From NCBI GenBank assembly GCA_023014335.1, contig JAECYW010000012.1:1426001-1490000 (forward strand): a stretch of DNA of 64,000 nt, in the 5' to 3' direction. Shown here piece by piece: positions 22,762 to 35,738 of the stretch. The notes below the pieces were generated by a model that did not search any database, was not told the DNA's origin, and saw nothing but the letters and a program-made list of their open reading frames with translations. The stretch is from Galerina marginata (lineage: Eukaryota; Basidiomycota; Agaricomycetes; Agaricales; Galerinaceae). The translations under genes were made by a program, and so were the position numbers. Each line of letters opens with the position of its first letter. Position 1 is the first letter of the stretch.

Positions 22762-24540
22762 ATGCGTCCCTCCAAATTCCTAATCGCAGCCAGCCTCGCT
22801 CTCGCAGCGCAGGCCTCATGGTTTGGCTCCTCGTCGTCGGAGCCCGCGTACTCTAACTGGGACGCCAAAGAACTCCGCGCCTGGCTCGAGGTCCACAATA
22901 TCCCACTTCCCAAACATCCTCAGACACAGGCGGAGCTCAAGGGACTTGTCGAACAGAACTGGGACTCGGCGTCCGCGTGGACGTATGATCAGTATGCCGC
23001 AGCGCAGAAGTCGTTCTCCGACCTTCGCGAGACCGCCTTCGACAGCTGGGACGAGTCGCGCCTGCGCGAGTTCCTTCTCGAGCACGGCGTCGTCGCTCCG
23101 AAGGGCCCAAAGGAGCATCTCATTCTCCTCGCAAAACAGAAGTACAATGCATACAATAAGGCTGCGAGCTCGTTCGCCTCGCGTGCCAGTGCGACTGCTA
23201 GCACGGCTGTTTATGGAGATACACAACACCAGATGTCCAAGAGCGTCTCTAGTGTCGCCTCGCAGGCTACATCTGCTGCCGCCCAAGCTTCTAAAGGTGC
23301 CGTGGCGGCCTTCGACGAATCTAAAGATTACATCTACTCGACATGGGACGACAACCAGATGCGGACGTGGCTCGAGGAACGTGGTGCTATTAAGACGAAA
23401 TCCCAACTTCGTCGAGGGGAGCTCTTGAAGAAGATGGACCAGCTCTGGGGGAAAGTCTCGGACCCTGTTTGGGAGGCTTGGAGTGATTCATATATCGTAT
23501 GTTTGGCTATTTGGTCGTTACTTTTCATCGTATTGACTCCACTTCACCAATTTAGCATGGCTGGCTCGTTTCGCATAACATTATTAAATCAGAAACCCAG
23601 AAGAGTCGCGATGCTCTTGTCAAGATGATGAAAGACTATTATTACGTGCCCACCGACACCGTCTACAATGCATGGTCCGATTCCCAACTCAAACAGTGGC
23701 TCGTCGAACATGGGATCATGAAGAGCAACGCCCAGGCCAGCCGTGATAAAATGCTGAAGATGGTACAGTGCGTGGTTTTGACGTTCGTTGTCGACATTGT
23801 CATGCTAATATGGCCCTTTCGAATGCCTTAGAGACAATTATTTATCCGCCAAAGACACCTTTTGGTCTGCCTGGTCTGATAATAGCATCCGCGACTGGCT
23901 CATCGAGAACGGCTATATGCGCTCGGATGCCCAACTCAAGCGCGACAAACTCATCAAGTTGGCCAACGACAAGTAATTATATTTTTCATCCCTATGTTTC
24001 TATCAATTCGATACTGAGACCTTTTCCTTCCGTTAGATGGAATGATCGGGTTGCCGCAACCACCGATTACCTGACATGGCCCGATGCTAGACTCCGCGCT
24101 TACCTTCGAGAACACGGCGTTAGCGATAGCCATCTCCCAGGAAGTCGTCCAGGACTCTTGCGTAAGTTTCTTCCTTTTCTGATTCTCCAATTCCCTTCAG
24201 TTTCTGATCCTCGTAAAACGCAGAGGAAACCCGTATTCGCTGGGTGCAGACACAAACACGGTCCGAGCGCCTCTGGGGCAAGGTCAAAAATCTCTTCATC
24301 TCCGCTTTCACCAGAGTCCAAAACACGTTCCGCAATATCTTCAGCATCGTCAGCGGCAGAGTTGAAGATGCCAAGGAGCGAGCTGATGCCACCAAACGCG
24401 CGAGCGAGAAGGGATGGGCGGACACCAAAAAGATGGCCGGAGACGGGTATGACAAGGCGGGCGAGTGGGTGGATGACAAGAGGGAGAAGGTGGGGGAGAA
24501 GGTGAAGGTCGAGGGGCAGAAAATTAAGGGAGAACTCTAA
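22762..24540 (+). CDS. Ish1/Msc1-like stress-response nuclear envelope or ER protein
   Basis: Five exons, 22762-23496, 23556-23767, 23832-23972, 24037-24161 and 24224-24540, join in frame to 509 aa. The N-terminus MRPSKFLIAASLALAAQASW is a signal peptide. The rest is a chain of Ish1 repeats (a HeH/LEM-like helical hairpin). They are recognised by the recurring pattern W-(D/S)-(D/E)-x-x-(L/I/M)-R-x-(W/F)-L-x-E-(H/R/N)-G, as in WDESRLREFLLEHGV, WDDNQMRTWLEERGA, WSDSQLKQWLVEHGI and WSDNSIRDWLIENGY. The C-terminus is a charged helix resembling a LEA-like stretch (DAKERADATKRASEK). In fission yeast Ish1 is a stress-induced nuclear envelope protein; in budding yeast Msc1 is in the ER/nuclear envelope. 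The exact role here is not known. Confidence 0.88.
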
Positions 24541-24937
24541 GCAGTGGAACATGGTCTGGTGGGGCTTTCGAGAATGAGACGTTTTGAGGCGCATTCATCT
24601 TTGATGGAACTTTTGTACTTAGCCTAGCATTTCCTTCCCTACGGAGGGTTGGTTCATATTACGGAGCATGTCGTTCTGGGTGTATAATTTGTAAAATAGT
24701 GTTTTGGAAATCGTATTTCTTTCCTCGCAGGTTGATATGAATTCTGAAGGCGGCATCGATGGTGTTGAATGTGCTGATGGAAGTGGCTTTATAAGTAGGC
24801 GCCTATTTACACAACTCTAGGTGCATAAAAGCTGCGATAAACTGATATGAATAGCGCCATCAGTGAAATTCAAGCTAAATTTACACGTACATACATAAGG
24901 ACTACATTACACGTACATATGGAACTTGAATAGAAGA
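24541..24937. other. Convergent 3' intergenic region
   Basis: About 400 bases, AT-rich, between the stop codons of the Ish1-like gene (plus) and the STAND-like gene (minus). Probably both 3' UTRs; no gene is seen. Confidence 0.5.
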
Positions 24938-27900
24938 TTAAAAAACAGATGAGAGGAAAATGGCACTCTCAGTGACAGAAGCCGGAAAAAGTGGTGCTGC
25001 GTTGTCTCTTTGGTGATGAGTGTCATGCCGAGTGAATTTCCCACTCAACCGTCGAAGTCGCGGTGGATTGCGACGGGGGAAGAGCTCGTCGCGGATGGCA
25101 TTCAAGGCTTGGCGAAAATCTTTGTACCGGTTCTTATCTGCAAAGTGCGACCATTCTCCGAAAGAGTCCCAGTCATTCACTATCATTTTCTAACAAGAAG
25201 TGAGGACATGCACATAAAAGAAGATACAGCCAAGGTCACTTACTATGAGAATAGCGATATTATTGAGGAAGTCATCAGTGTTCGTTGTTGAATCCGAGCC
25301 ATGTTCAGTTTTATCCCTACTTAAGTGAGAAACAGCTCTCAGGGCGTCCTGTAATTGCTCTAAAACCTGTTCGCGCACAGCTTCCGAGCACTGGGCGTAA
25401 TGGTCCTGGAGATGGTACTTCATATAGTCTAGTGTTTCCGGTGATAAGGTATTGTAACGACGAAGATCCGGCCTTTAAATGATATCAATAAATCTTGCAA
25501 ATTCGAGCATATAAGCAAAAAAGAAATACCTCGATGGACGCCACATGCAATGCGTCACAAGTGCGAAACCACCCACAGTCATCTGTCCATGGAAAAAGGG
25601 TATATCGATATAGAAACGGCCTGAACGTTCCGGGTTAACGAGGAAGTCATAGAAAGAATCATGAACTCTGTCGCGAAACGCCAGCGGAATCGTGAATGCA
25701 GTGGGCATCGTCGTGGACAGAGAAAGTAGGGCAAGGACCAAGAAAGGACTTTTCACCCTTTCATCTTTGTTTGGCAGATTTTTCTTGACGGCCCGCCAGG
25801 GATGTATGTTTTTATCGTTCTCTACTTTCGGGAAATGCATCAGGGACTGCAAAACTTTCATGACTGAAGTGAAAGACGTCGGTGACATCCCAAAGACATT
25901 TTGCAGGATTGTTTGAGGTTGGGCACAGTCATGGAGAACAAGGAGGATACCAAGTGCATGCACAAGGGTATTGGGATCAGGGTGGGTTGACAATATACGA
26001 GTGAACAGGCTGTCGAGCTCGGCAAACGCGGCATTCAACGGTGGCTCTTGGGCGAGGGTGGGTTCCAGTACAAGTTCCAAATTTGTTCTTGATGCCTTCG
26101 GGTCCGGACCTCCTGCGTTGAGAAAATTGACAACAGTATTGGCGTAAACAGGATTTCCGTGCGATTTCTTCGTCAAAGTATCAAGTATCCCTTCAGCTGG
26201 CCACTGTTTTCCGCCTAAGGTGGTCAAAGACGGATTGCGGCTACAGAGTGCTTGGAAACCCCGTTTAATAATTACTTCTGGGTCATTATTTGGGGATTTG
26301 TCGGGGTGTTGGACACCGACAAAGAACTGACGTGAGATTTTCGATAGAGAAGGTCGGTTGAATACATCCTGTATTCGTGTATCCCTGTTACTGGTGATGA
26401 TAAAGCGGAGAGGCAGATGGAACACCATCAATGCCTCAGTGATGAGGGTTAGAATGTTTCTAGCTGCGTCATAACCACACTTGTCAACACCACTGATAAT
26501 GATTGTCCAGGTGCGTTCTGCAGATGGAAGTCTGCGGATTGGGTCGACAACCAGGGTTCTGAATTGTAGCTCGATGGGCTCTTTCATCAATTTGCGAGAG
26601 TCCTCTTTAACTAGAACATCTTTGTAGTGTGCTGAGAGACCAGGTATGCTATATGCAAGGTCGACAGCAATTGTCGGGAAAAGTTGATGCGCTTCGTTAT
26701 TCCAAGCTGCCTTGTCTGAAAATGTAAAGCTTGAGGCGATTTGAGAACTGGTCCCACCGACGGGTAGTTGCTGAACAAGGTGAGAGACCATTCCCGCCGC
26801 AGATGGCCCATAAAGCCATAGGACCGAAAATGCCGGGGATTTTTGCTCCATCCAGTGCTTGGTTAAGGTATCTAGTTCATGAAACTTAGAATCTGGGTGG
26901 CTGGAAAATCCTTCCTCTTTCGCCGGGCTATTATTTGCTGGTCTGAAAGGGAAATGCTTTTGACAAATTTTTGCGCAAAACGGTCAACGTCGCCTTCCGT
27001 TGTAGAGTTTGGACTTGGTGTATTGTCAGCGCCCTTTGAAATGTCATCCCGCTTGTGAGGTGGTCTAGTATTTATTTCGCGAAGTTTCAGAGATGGCAAT
27101 TCTGGCTGTTTAGGCGCGATTGCGTTGTCCAGAGGAGAGTTGATATGGTCTGCCAATTGACTGATTAGGTCGTCAAAGTCCACGATATCTTGCTGTTTAA
27201 TGTATCGAAAGAGGTACACAAGATCTCTCAGGTCGCGTTTGACGTAAAAGCGCCTATATAGAGCGGAGTAGAGGCCAAAGGCAGGAACAAGGCTCCGAAC
27301 TGAGTAAGGGGGGATGAGAGCGATAGCCTTCCCATAAAGCCAGATTGTTTCATCCAAGTCGGCCGGCAGCTCGAATTCAAGGTAGCGTCTCCAAGAAAGG
27401 TCACCGAGAGCCTTGAGGTATTGTTGTCGGGAAATACATGGAAGTGGTGTTGAGTTTAGGGCTTGGTAGAGCAACGATCTACGGGATACGTCACTCGGAC
27501 CGTCTGCAGTTTGCAGTGGGGAAAAAGTAAGGCCATCTTTCGTCTGTAAAGACTCGAGAAGTTTGTCGACAACAAAAAGATCTGTAGGATTTTCCGTCAG
27601 GAATGGAGGAAATCTCTGAACATCGGTTCCACCGTTTGCGTGGAGAATGTAAGCTAGACGGAGGGTTTGTTGGATTTGTTGAAAATCGGGAAGATTTCCT
27701 AGTAAAACCTCTTTGAAGGTTGTTTGGCCTTGTTTCAAGTTTGCTAACAGGGTGTTGGCTTCTGCATCGCCAGCCAAGGGAAGAGGTGGTTTCTAGACAA
27801 TCAATTAATGAGATTTGAATCGAAAGGGGAAGAGAGAAATGATTACATCTGGGTTTTGGTCCTTCAATTCAAAACGAATAACACCTGCCAATTAATCAAG

Positions 27901-29926
27901 CTATATGAGACCTGTAACCCGTGTCATAATGAAACAGACGGACCGTTCGATGTTCTGGAAATATTATTTATATGCTGAATGCGCGCGAAAAGGTCAGACG
28001 AGTCGACAGGCGTAACTTCATCCTGAAATACAAATTTTATGTCAAATCTTGGAGTCGAATGGAAACCTTCCAAAATTTTGAACAAACCTGTCTCAGCAAC
28101 CGACACCAGTCATTCTCATCGGTAAGGGCGACTCGGGCATCCGTATTCTATGGTTATAAAAATAGTTGAGCAGAAGTTCTAGAGATTTTCTGGAATATAG
28201 GTTAACTTACTTGCTGCAATAAAAGATCGTTTATGGCTTGCGAATGCAGTATAGAATCCTGGAAGGCAAGGGAGAGTGTCAGGGATATAAAAAGTTGAGA
28301 AAACTGAGGCATACCGAATGCGATTTTTCAAGGCTGTGGAAGATCACCTATAAAGAATGGTTGAGTAAACGAACAGGCCTACGAAGCCAGTTTACTCACG
28401 GCATTCTGTCGTCCTCGGTTCTCTAGGCTTCGACTGGGAATAGGATTGGGAAGACTACCACCGGTGCGCCGTGGGCTGGCATCTGGCTGACGGATACTGG
28501 AGGAACTTTGACCATTTTGTTCAATCCTGATTTCCGATTGTTGAGATATCCTTAACCAGGCTTGGTCGGTGAGAGTCATGACTGGCGCCCGAACGAAGAG
28601 GCATTGGTTCCGCAGCTCCTGAAATTGACCATCAAAAAGCCCATCGTTGTCATCCGCTTCTGGCCCAACTTTTGTCGTAACTGGCACAGATGCTTCCCAG
28701 AAGTAGTCGGCAGTGACTGGGCTGTAATGCGGTGGAAATGCACTAAAGCGTAAGCTCTGTGCTCGGGACGACGAATATTGCGTGCGGTTCACAAATGTCG
28801 CCATTCCCCATGCCGTACTCTTATGGCACCCGAGGACTATCCGTAAATCTCCATTTTTAGCGTCACGCCTAAGCCTTTCATTTGCAATTTTGTACCACGT
28901 TTCGGCATTGTTCGCAATGTAGTCGTCGAACTGCTTCTCATTGGCCAAACGTTGGACATATGCCCCTCTTGGCATCGTCAAAATAGCGCCTTCCGGAGCG
29001 GATGTGGTAAAGTTTATGCCACTGATAAATAATGAGACCCCCGCTGCACATGGACATTGTCAACTGAAGGTACTCACTTTAAATGCGCTTGATCAACGTA
29101 AATATCATTACTTGCAAGATACCCGTTGGAAGAGAATTCTCGGACTTCAATAATGTGCTGATGGTCCTAGGGGCCGGGTGCAATGGCGCAAAGTCATCAG
29201 GAAGAAGCGAGGAGTTGATAGGATGGTCGAGCGGTAAACATATGTTGAAGAGGCAATCGAATGCTCCTTCTCGAGTGATAATTCCGACATCACCAATGCA
29301 GACACCCGCCTGGCGGTAAGGAACAGGGAGTCGCATGTTGGCCTGAGGTATCCAGAGAGGATGGCCTAACCCTTTGGGTATCATATGTCTTTTGTACATT
29401 TGGAAGCCGTCGCGTTCCATGGAAGCAGCACCCACAGGCAGGACTTCTAACTGTTGTGGTCGTCTCCGTATGAACCGAGCAAGGGCACCAAAAATTCTTG
29501 CCGGCCTTGAACCAGATGCTTGATTCTAAAGGTCAATGATAGCAAAGCCTGAAGGCTGCCCGTTGAGACTTACTTCTTCGTTGAATAGTCATGGGTATAT
29601 TGGCATCCCGGACCCTGTGCTCTTGAACCTATATTGCAGAGGTCGTTCATTCGAAGTCAAGCGCCGACCAAATGGAAGCTTACATTTGGTTGATATGGAC
29701 CCCTTGGATCGAGTGGGGGAGCAAATAGACTTGAAGCTAGTGATTCAAGACAACATGAACTCTCAAGCAACCAAACGAAGTGGAAGAACTCACGACTCGG
29801 AGGCATGTGGATTACGTATTGGTTCCCAAGAAAGCTGGCAAAGCTATTGCCCTGTACACTGCCTGCAGTTCCACCGTTGAAAAAAGAAGCGCTGCAACAT
29901 ATATTCAGATCCCTTTCTTTCTTCAA
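24938..29926 (-). CDS. Mushroom-specific protein with C-terminal degenerate NACHT (STAND-like) domain
   Basis: One multi-exon minus-strand gene, read from about 29926 to 24938. The N-terminus has a Gly/Asn motif GSVQGNSFASFLGNQY. Next come EVLPVGAAS, then HPLWIPQAN and VRIGDVGII-type segments (VCIGDVGIITREGAF), which mark a family common in agaricomycetes. ETWYKIANERL, CHKSTAWGMATF and ALTDENDWCRLL belong to the same family. A 59-nt intron in frame (about 27888-27946) links this half to AGDAEANTLLANL and a helical region. The NACHT domain follows: WLYGPSAAGMVSH, FPTIAVDLAYSIPGL and LPLRFIITSNRD. It ends with NDWDSFGEWSHFADKNRY near 25150. The Walker A Lys and Walker B acidic residues are missing. 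The frame changes near 26900-26960 without a convincing intron. It could also be two genes (split near 27900). Confidence 0.6.
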
Positions 29927-31975
29927 CGGATTGAAGCAACAAACCTTTGACCAGAGTGAACAACTGGCGGTCTTGGTCTTCTACTTGAGACTTCCATCCC
30001 CGGTGCTGAAGCATCAGGAGAGACGGCTACATGATCTTGGTGTCTTCGTCCTAGAGCCATAATTGGGACCGTTTCCGGGGAAAGAAATTATTCCGGCGCA
30101 ATGCCCGATTGATCCACTTCCTGCAACAGTCCACTGATCATGAGGACCTTCCTACTGGCCTGCTTCTGAATCACTCACCAGAAGGACGAGGGACCAAGGG
30201 TTGGGGAGGTGTTCCTCAAAAGAAGCTGGAAGTTTGTAAAGGAACAAGGAGACAACCGTACTTTGCTTTAAAAGAGGAGTAACATATGTCACCCGTTGTC
30301 AGATACCACAACAGCCACAAGCTAAACGCCACCCTCGACCAAGAACGCGCCTAATTATAATTCGTCCACAATGCATAGCTCCTCAATGCGATGGATAAGG
30401 GGTGCAACGAAAAGCCGTGCAGTGAAATGGGGCATGAGCCAGAAATGAATGTCAACGCCTGCTTACGGCACCCTGGCCCGGGCGGTGCTGTTTTCACAAC
30501 TGGCATAGGCGGAAACATTGCAGCATTGCCACTGGGCAGTCCCGGAAAGAGGTCCAGAGCTTTCAGAGCTTGAATAAACAATTTTCGAATAAGCAGAATG
30601 TATATAGGTGACTAAAACCTCTGGGTCAGGACATCTGTGCTTTCTCTCGGTCTAGGTGCGGAATTCGCACGGTCACACATGAAGGGTACCTCCGAGCTCG
30701 TTTTACACCTCCACGTCCTGGTCTTTGTCTTGACTGCGTCGGTGTCGCTTTTGACCACGTCTGTCTGGTGCAGAAGCTGTATTTATTCGTCTTGTTCCTA
30801 TCGCTTGGTCCCGGGATCTCCGTTTTTGATCTCCTTTCCCTCTGCAAGGCATCCGAGTCTACTCGTCTTTTGAGTTTCGAGGGCCCTGTGTAACTCGTCT
30901 CAACTGTCAAATGCATTTGAGCACCGGATAGTGCAGCTACAATCTGGGTAACGGAGAGAAACATACAAGGTGGTCCCACTTGTATTATTAATGGTGATTT
31001 CTATTCCGTTGCCTCAGAATCAATAGAAGTACTTACTCGAACATCCACCCAGTGTTAATGGTCATAGCATTATCGGCCATCCGTTTGACAGGTCATACCG
31101 CCGTCGAAGTCATCAATGTTCTGGATTAGTTTCAATTTTTGTTTGAAAGAACTATTTTTGCCCTTGCTGATACATATATCTACTTGAAACCTACAGCTCG
31201 CAGATAGGCATGCTGCAGATCAAGATCTTGCTAGCTAATAAGCAATTCGACTTTCCCAAGCCGTCAGCGATGTCGACGGGACCTCACGTTTATAGCCCAC
31301 CATAGGTCAATACCAGTCTCGACGGTCAAAATTAATTCCAAGGTCCAAGGTCCTGAGTCACCATCAGGCGATGTCTTTCGTAGTTTCAGAAACTGCTGAC
31401 GGGTCCGTAGAGGTCCGTACTTATCCGTTATGTGACTCGGTAGCAGGACTGACGTCCCGATGTGTAGCCGGTCATGGACATTCGGGGGATCTCCGTTACA
31501 TGTCATCTCACCTCGTGGCAGCAATGCTATTTCAATTTGTGCGAAAAGTTTCCTATAATACTTTTGGCAGCAGAGCATGATCGTTTTTAGTGTCTATTGA
31601 AATTCTCCCCGGCTTGCTTCATTGTCGACGGTGGGGGCAGGTGTCAGTACATCGAAGGATCCCGATTGCTTTGGCCACAAAGGCTCCGCGATATTCCATA
31701 GAAAATAGGCTCTGAGTATTAGTATTATTTTGATGCAAGGTACCCCCACGTTGATAGGAACATTGTGGTATCGTGGACGAAGACTAAAATATAAGGGATT
31801 CGTGCCGAGAGTTAGCCGAAGGCTTGATTTGGTTCGGGGTGCTATAACGGGCCCATTTATCTTCTGAACCTGACAAGGTTGATTCAATTGGACCTGATAC
31901 ATAATCATCAGCCCACCACCGTTCTTCAAGCCATCCCTCCCCCTTCTGGTGGCTGGACTATCCTCTCCCTCAGAG
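29927..31975. other. Intergenic region without a recognisable gene
   Basis: About 2 kb between divergent genes. Minus-strand open frames at 30626-30979, 31264-31578 and 31594-31929 do not resemble any family I know and show no splice structure, so I do not call them. The ends should hold the promoters of the flanking genes. Confidence 0.45.
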
Positions 31976-34900
31976 ATGGCGTATACGCAGACACTCAGCC
32001 CTCAGGCCATGCACCAGCCGTATCATCCAGTTCACACCGCTGTCACCCCGCCTATGCAACGACGACCAGCCTCCAAGCAGAGATTTGTCGCTGAACTTTC
32101 TCAATGCCTGTTCGATTTTGTGATCCAGCTCTTGCCAACCCAGGAAGAAATGGCCGTTAAGGAGGATGTGAGAAAGCTGCTTGAGCGCCTCATTCGGACA
32201 ATAGAGCCAGACAGTCGCTTGCTATCGTTTGGGAGTACCGCGAATGGCTTCAGTCTCCGAAATTCTGGTGAGGAGCTGCATTTCTCCACCGTTCTAACAG
32301 CGATTTTAACACTTGTATATCCTGCGGGTAGACATGGATCTCTGCTGTCTCATCGACTCTGAAGAACGTCTCTCGGCCACCGATCTCGTAACCATGTTAG
32401 GCGACCTCCTGGAACGAGGTCAACTACCCCCAAATATCTTACCTCTTGTCCAGTTACTTAATTTTATGTTCGCAGAAACGAAATTTCATGTCAAACCTTT
32501 ACCCCATGCTCGCATACCCATTGTGAAGTTATCTCTCGATCCCTCACCAGGGCTTCCTTTAGGCATCGCCTGCGATATTGGATTTGAAAATAGATTGGCG
32601 CTAGGAGAACACACGTCTTCTCATGTGCTATGCCATGATTGATCCTACCCGCGTCAGGACAATGGTTCTCTTCCGTGAGTTGGGTTGTTTCCTCACAAAT
32701 GGATGGCCGCTAACAATCATCTCGCCATCTGTTGGAAATAGTGAAAGTTTGGAGTAAGAGAAGGTGAGGCACAGGTCGTTACCTACTAAAGCCTTCACTA
32801 AATTCGTGACATAGGAAAATCAACTCTCCGTACAAGGGAACCCTCTCGTCTTATGGTTATGTTCTACTTGTAATTTATTTCCTTGTGCATGTCAAAAATC
32901 CTCCAGTTCTACCTAATCTACAACAAATGCCACCACTACGTCCCATATCAAAGGTACGCGCCCGTGCCTTACACGCCTGGCATCTTGATTGACGTTCACG
33001 ATCTTGAAGGAGGACACGCATCTCAACGGACATAATATATGGTGAGCTTCTAGCCCAATCAATGACCTGCGCCTGCTGATACTTGTCAGGTTCTTCGATG
33101 ACATTGATCTATTGCGCCAACGATGGCATTCTGAAAACCTTGACACTGTAGCCGAATTGTAAGTATTATATATGCCCTGTTCCTCGATGGTCCGCGAGAA
33201 ATTAACTCTTTGTGCAGATTAATAGATTTTTTCCGATATTATTCTCGCGATTTCACTTACAATACTGGAGTTGCTTCAATACGGGCGGGACTTTTGAAAA
33301 AGGATTCTAAAGGCTGGCAAAATGAAGTTTGTACCATTTCCGTTATCAAACCCTCACTTTCTAATTCTACGATAGCTATCAAGCGGCCGATATAACGATT
33401 CTCGGGAGAGAAATAGACTATGCATAGAAGTCTGTATCTCTATGCTTCACTGTAGTCTGTTTATTCACATTTTGCCTCATAGGATCCGTTTGAGGTTGAT
33501 TACAATGTTGCTCGTTGCGTTACTAAGGATGGCCTATATACGGTAAGCGTACAGCTTCCCTCTAATGATTCTGCTCATGGACGCGATGTTTGGCACTTAG
33601 ATCCGAGGCGAGTTTATGCGTGCAGCACGTATTCCTTGCTGCCAGACCAGAACGAGCTATCGTAGCGCTTGCAGAGCTATGCGAGGAAAGAAAAGATGAA
33701 GAACTCGTTGTTGCTCCCCCTTACCATTCCAAACCGGTGGCCTTGCCCCCTCAAACCCCATATACAGTTGGAATCAAACACTGAAGCCAAAAGTCGCCGA
33801 GCGTTTCTCGCCTCCAGCGCAGTTCTTCGAGCCTGGTCCTCGTCAAGCCGCGCAACCAGTCACCCTTCGCCCTCCTCCTGAACATATGGCACCGAAGCGT
33901 GGGAAATGGACAAGCCCTCCACCTCCTGAAGCTTCGTCGGCGGATCACAATTTGTTCGAGAGTCAATTGGGCATGGGCTTACAGCTGGCCACGTCGTCGA
34001 CAGAAGCTCGGGAAAAGGAGGCTGCTTACAATTCCTCGGAAAGCAATAGCGAAGTTTTCACTGATGATGGGTCGGACATCGCTGAAGATGACATCAAATC
34101 GGTCAGGTCGTATACTGAAGGCTCTCCTGTCGCAACGGGACCTCTTCGTAGGCCTTCGTGGCATACGCAAGACACTATGAGGCCGCCTGCTGCCTTTAAT
34201 CAGCCACCTGGTCTGTCATCGAGGTCATCCTCAACAACAAGGGGCCGATTTTCTCGACTTAGCGATAGAGTTGATCCGTCTCCTCCAACTGTGTATCGCC
34301 CCCCTCCCGAATTTATCCCATCACCATCTCGATCGGATTATAACAGACGATCATTATCTGGTCCTCCCCGGTCCCTTAACGCACCACCATTTTCTTCAAA
34401 CACGCCACTAGCATTAGCCACGCCTCTTCCTCCATCGCCCGAATCGCCTATGGACTCACGATTTGCTGATTCATCCAATGTATTTTATCAAACGACAACC
34501 ACGAGATCACCTCGTCCCACTGCTTTATACCCCAATCACGGAACACATTCCTCTCTCTTGGCACATTATCAGTCTCAAACAGGGTATATTGCCCATGTCC
34601 CTCATGATATCTTCCCGACAAACCTTCCTCCTTCTTTGTCATCATTAAACCCCCGGGCTTCTGGAGAACACAGTACACACGACCGGTCGTCAGGAGGTCC
34701 AGAGACACCGACGCCTGCAACTTATTCTTCCATGCATTCTCATTCGCTTTCAAGCACAACCATCACTGCACTTACTCCTTCGCCGTCAGCTTCGCATTTC
34801 CCTGTGCATACAAAGTACGATAGCTCTCCTCTTATTGATCAGGCGGATCAAGCTCCAGTACCTTCTCAACTTCACAATAGTTTACCGCACCAGATCTCTG

Positions 34901-35188
34901 AAAAGTCGCAGGAGGATAGGACTATCGTCACCACAACCGTCTGCCGTGAATTCTTCAGGCAGTTCACCCGCGCCATCTTCAGCTGGATATTCTACTTCCA
35001 TCTCACGTTCTCCATCTCCGCACTCACCATCGCCACCCCCGACTGCTGTTCCTTCGACGCAGAAAGACGACGCGCTCTTTACGGCGTCTTTGTCCGCGCT
35101 GACGATCAATGGAGGTCCAGAAAATGTTCCTCGAGATCCCACTGGTCTCGTTATCGATTTAGAATCCGCCGAACAAAAAGAAATTTAA
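31976..35188 (+). CDS. Cid1/GLD2-like terminal nucleotidyltransferase (non-canonical poly(A) or poly(U) polymerase)
   Basis: ATG 31976, then exons 31976-32267, 32332-32418, 32476-32674, 32744-32765 (22 nt), 32817-32953, 33010-33041, 33090-33158 and more. The nucleotidyltransferase core is FGSTANGFSLRNSD-MDLCCLID, giving the first two catalytic Asp (D-x-D), with the third in GIACDIGFEN. VLFLKVWSKRRKINSPY and GTLSSYGYVLLV follow. The PAP-associated domain is IEDPFEVDYNVARC-VTKDGLYT. A long Ser/Pro-rich tail follows from about 33780, ending perhaps at 35188. Such enzymes add untemplated A or U to RNA ends. Reading frames break by one base at 32604 (extra G), 33634-33635 (extra C), about 33771 and about 34900. 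The protein is conserved across these points, so sequence error is as likely as decay. An open frame continues to 35646; the true end is unsure. Confidence 0.8.
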
Positions 35189-35738
35189 TCAACGCGGACT
35201 TAGCAGCCCTACGAACCTGCCGGCTGCCTTCGGAATCCTCGGAATCTCCTCGACCCAAGTGGAATATCACCAACCTGACATTAATCAGTTTGCTTGTCAA
35301 ACACCGATACGACATCGCTTCCAATGGTGCTCCTTGTCTACAATACTTTTTGAAAGAGCTTATTGGCAGAAAAGGTTCAGATCGATTATCATCATCCGAT
35401 TCCTTACATTATATCACACCCACTAGTCGTCGTTCGAAGCTCTCCTCCTCCACATTCAAAGTGTGGTTCCGTCCGCAATATATAATGCGACGAGGCTCAC
35501 ATGTACAACGCACAACACGTCTTGCAATTGACCGCTCATCGACCCTTGATGCCTTGAGGGATATCTTTCGTCACGAGGCAGCTGTGCGAGACAAAGGGTG
35601 GACAATAATGTGTCTGGTCAAAGGAAATACGGACTTGTATTCGTAATAAATAGCTGAAGTACGTCACGCCTATGCCTGGTGATGCAGGGCGACGGTAAGG
35701 ATGAGATACTGTACACTGCGATGATGGAGGCGAGACGT

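Noticed and set aside
30626..31929. Three minus-strand frames of 104-117 codons
   Set aside because: No family resemblance, no splice signals joining them and no conserved motif.
32913..33146. Minus-strand frame of 77 codons
   Set aside because: Lies across exons and introns of the nucleotidyltransferase on the other strand.
35190..35646. Open continuation of the nucleotidyltransferase frame
   Set aside because: The better-looking Ser/Pro-rich tail stops at 35188 in another frame. The continuation may be coincidental, so it is mentioned but not annotated.
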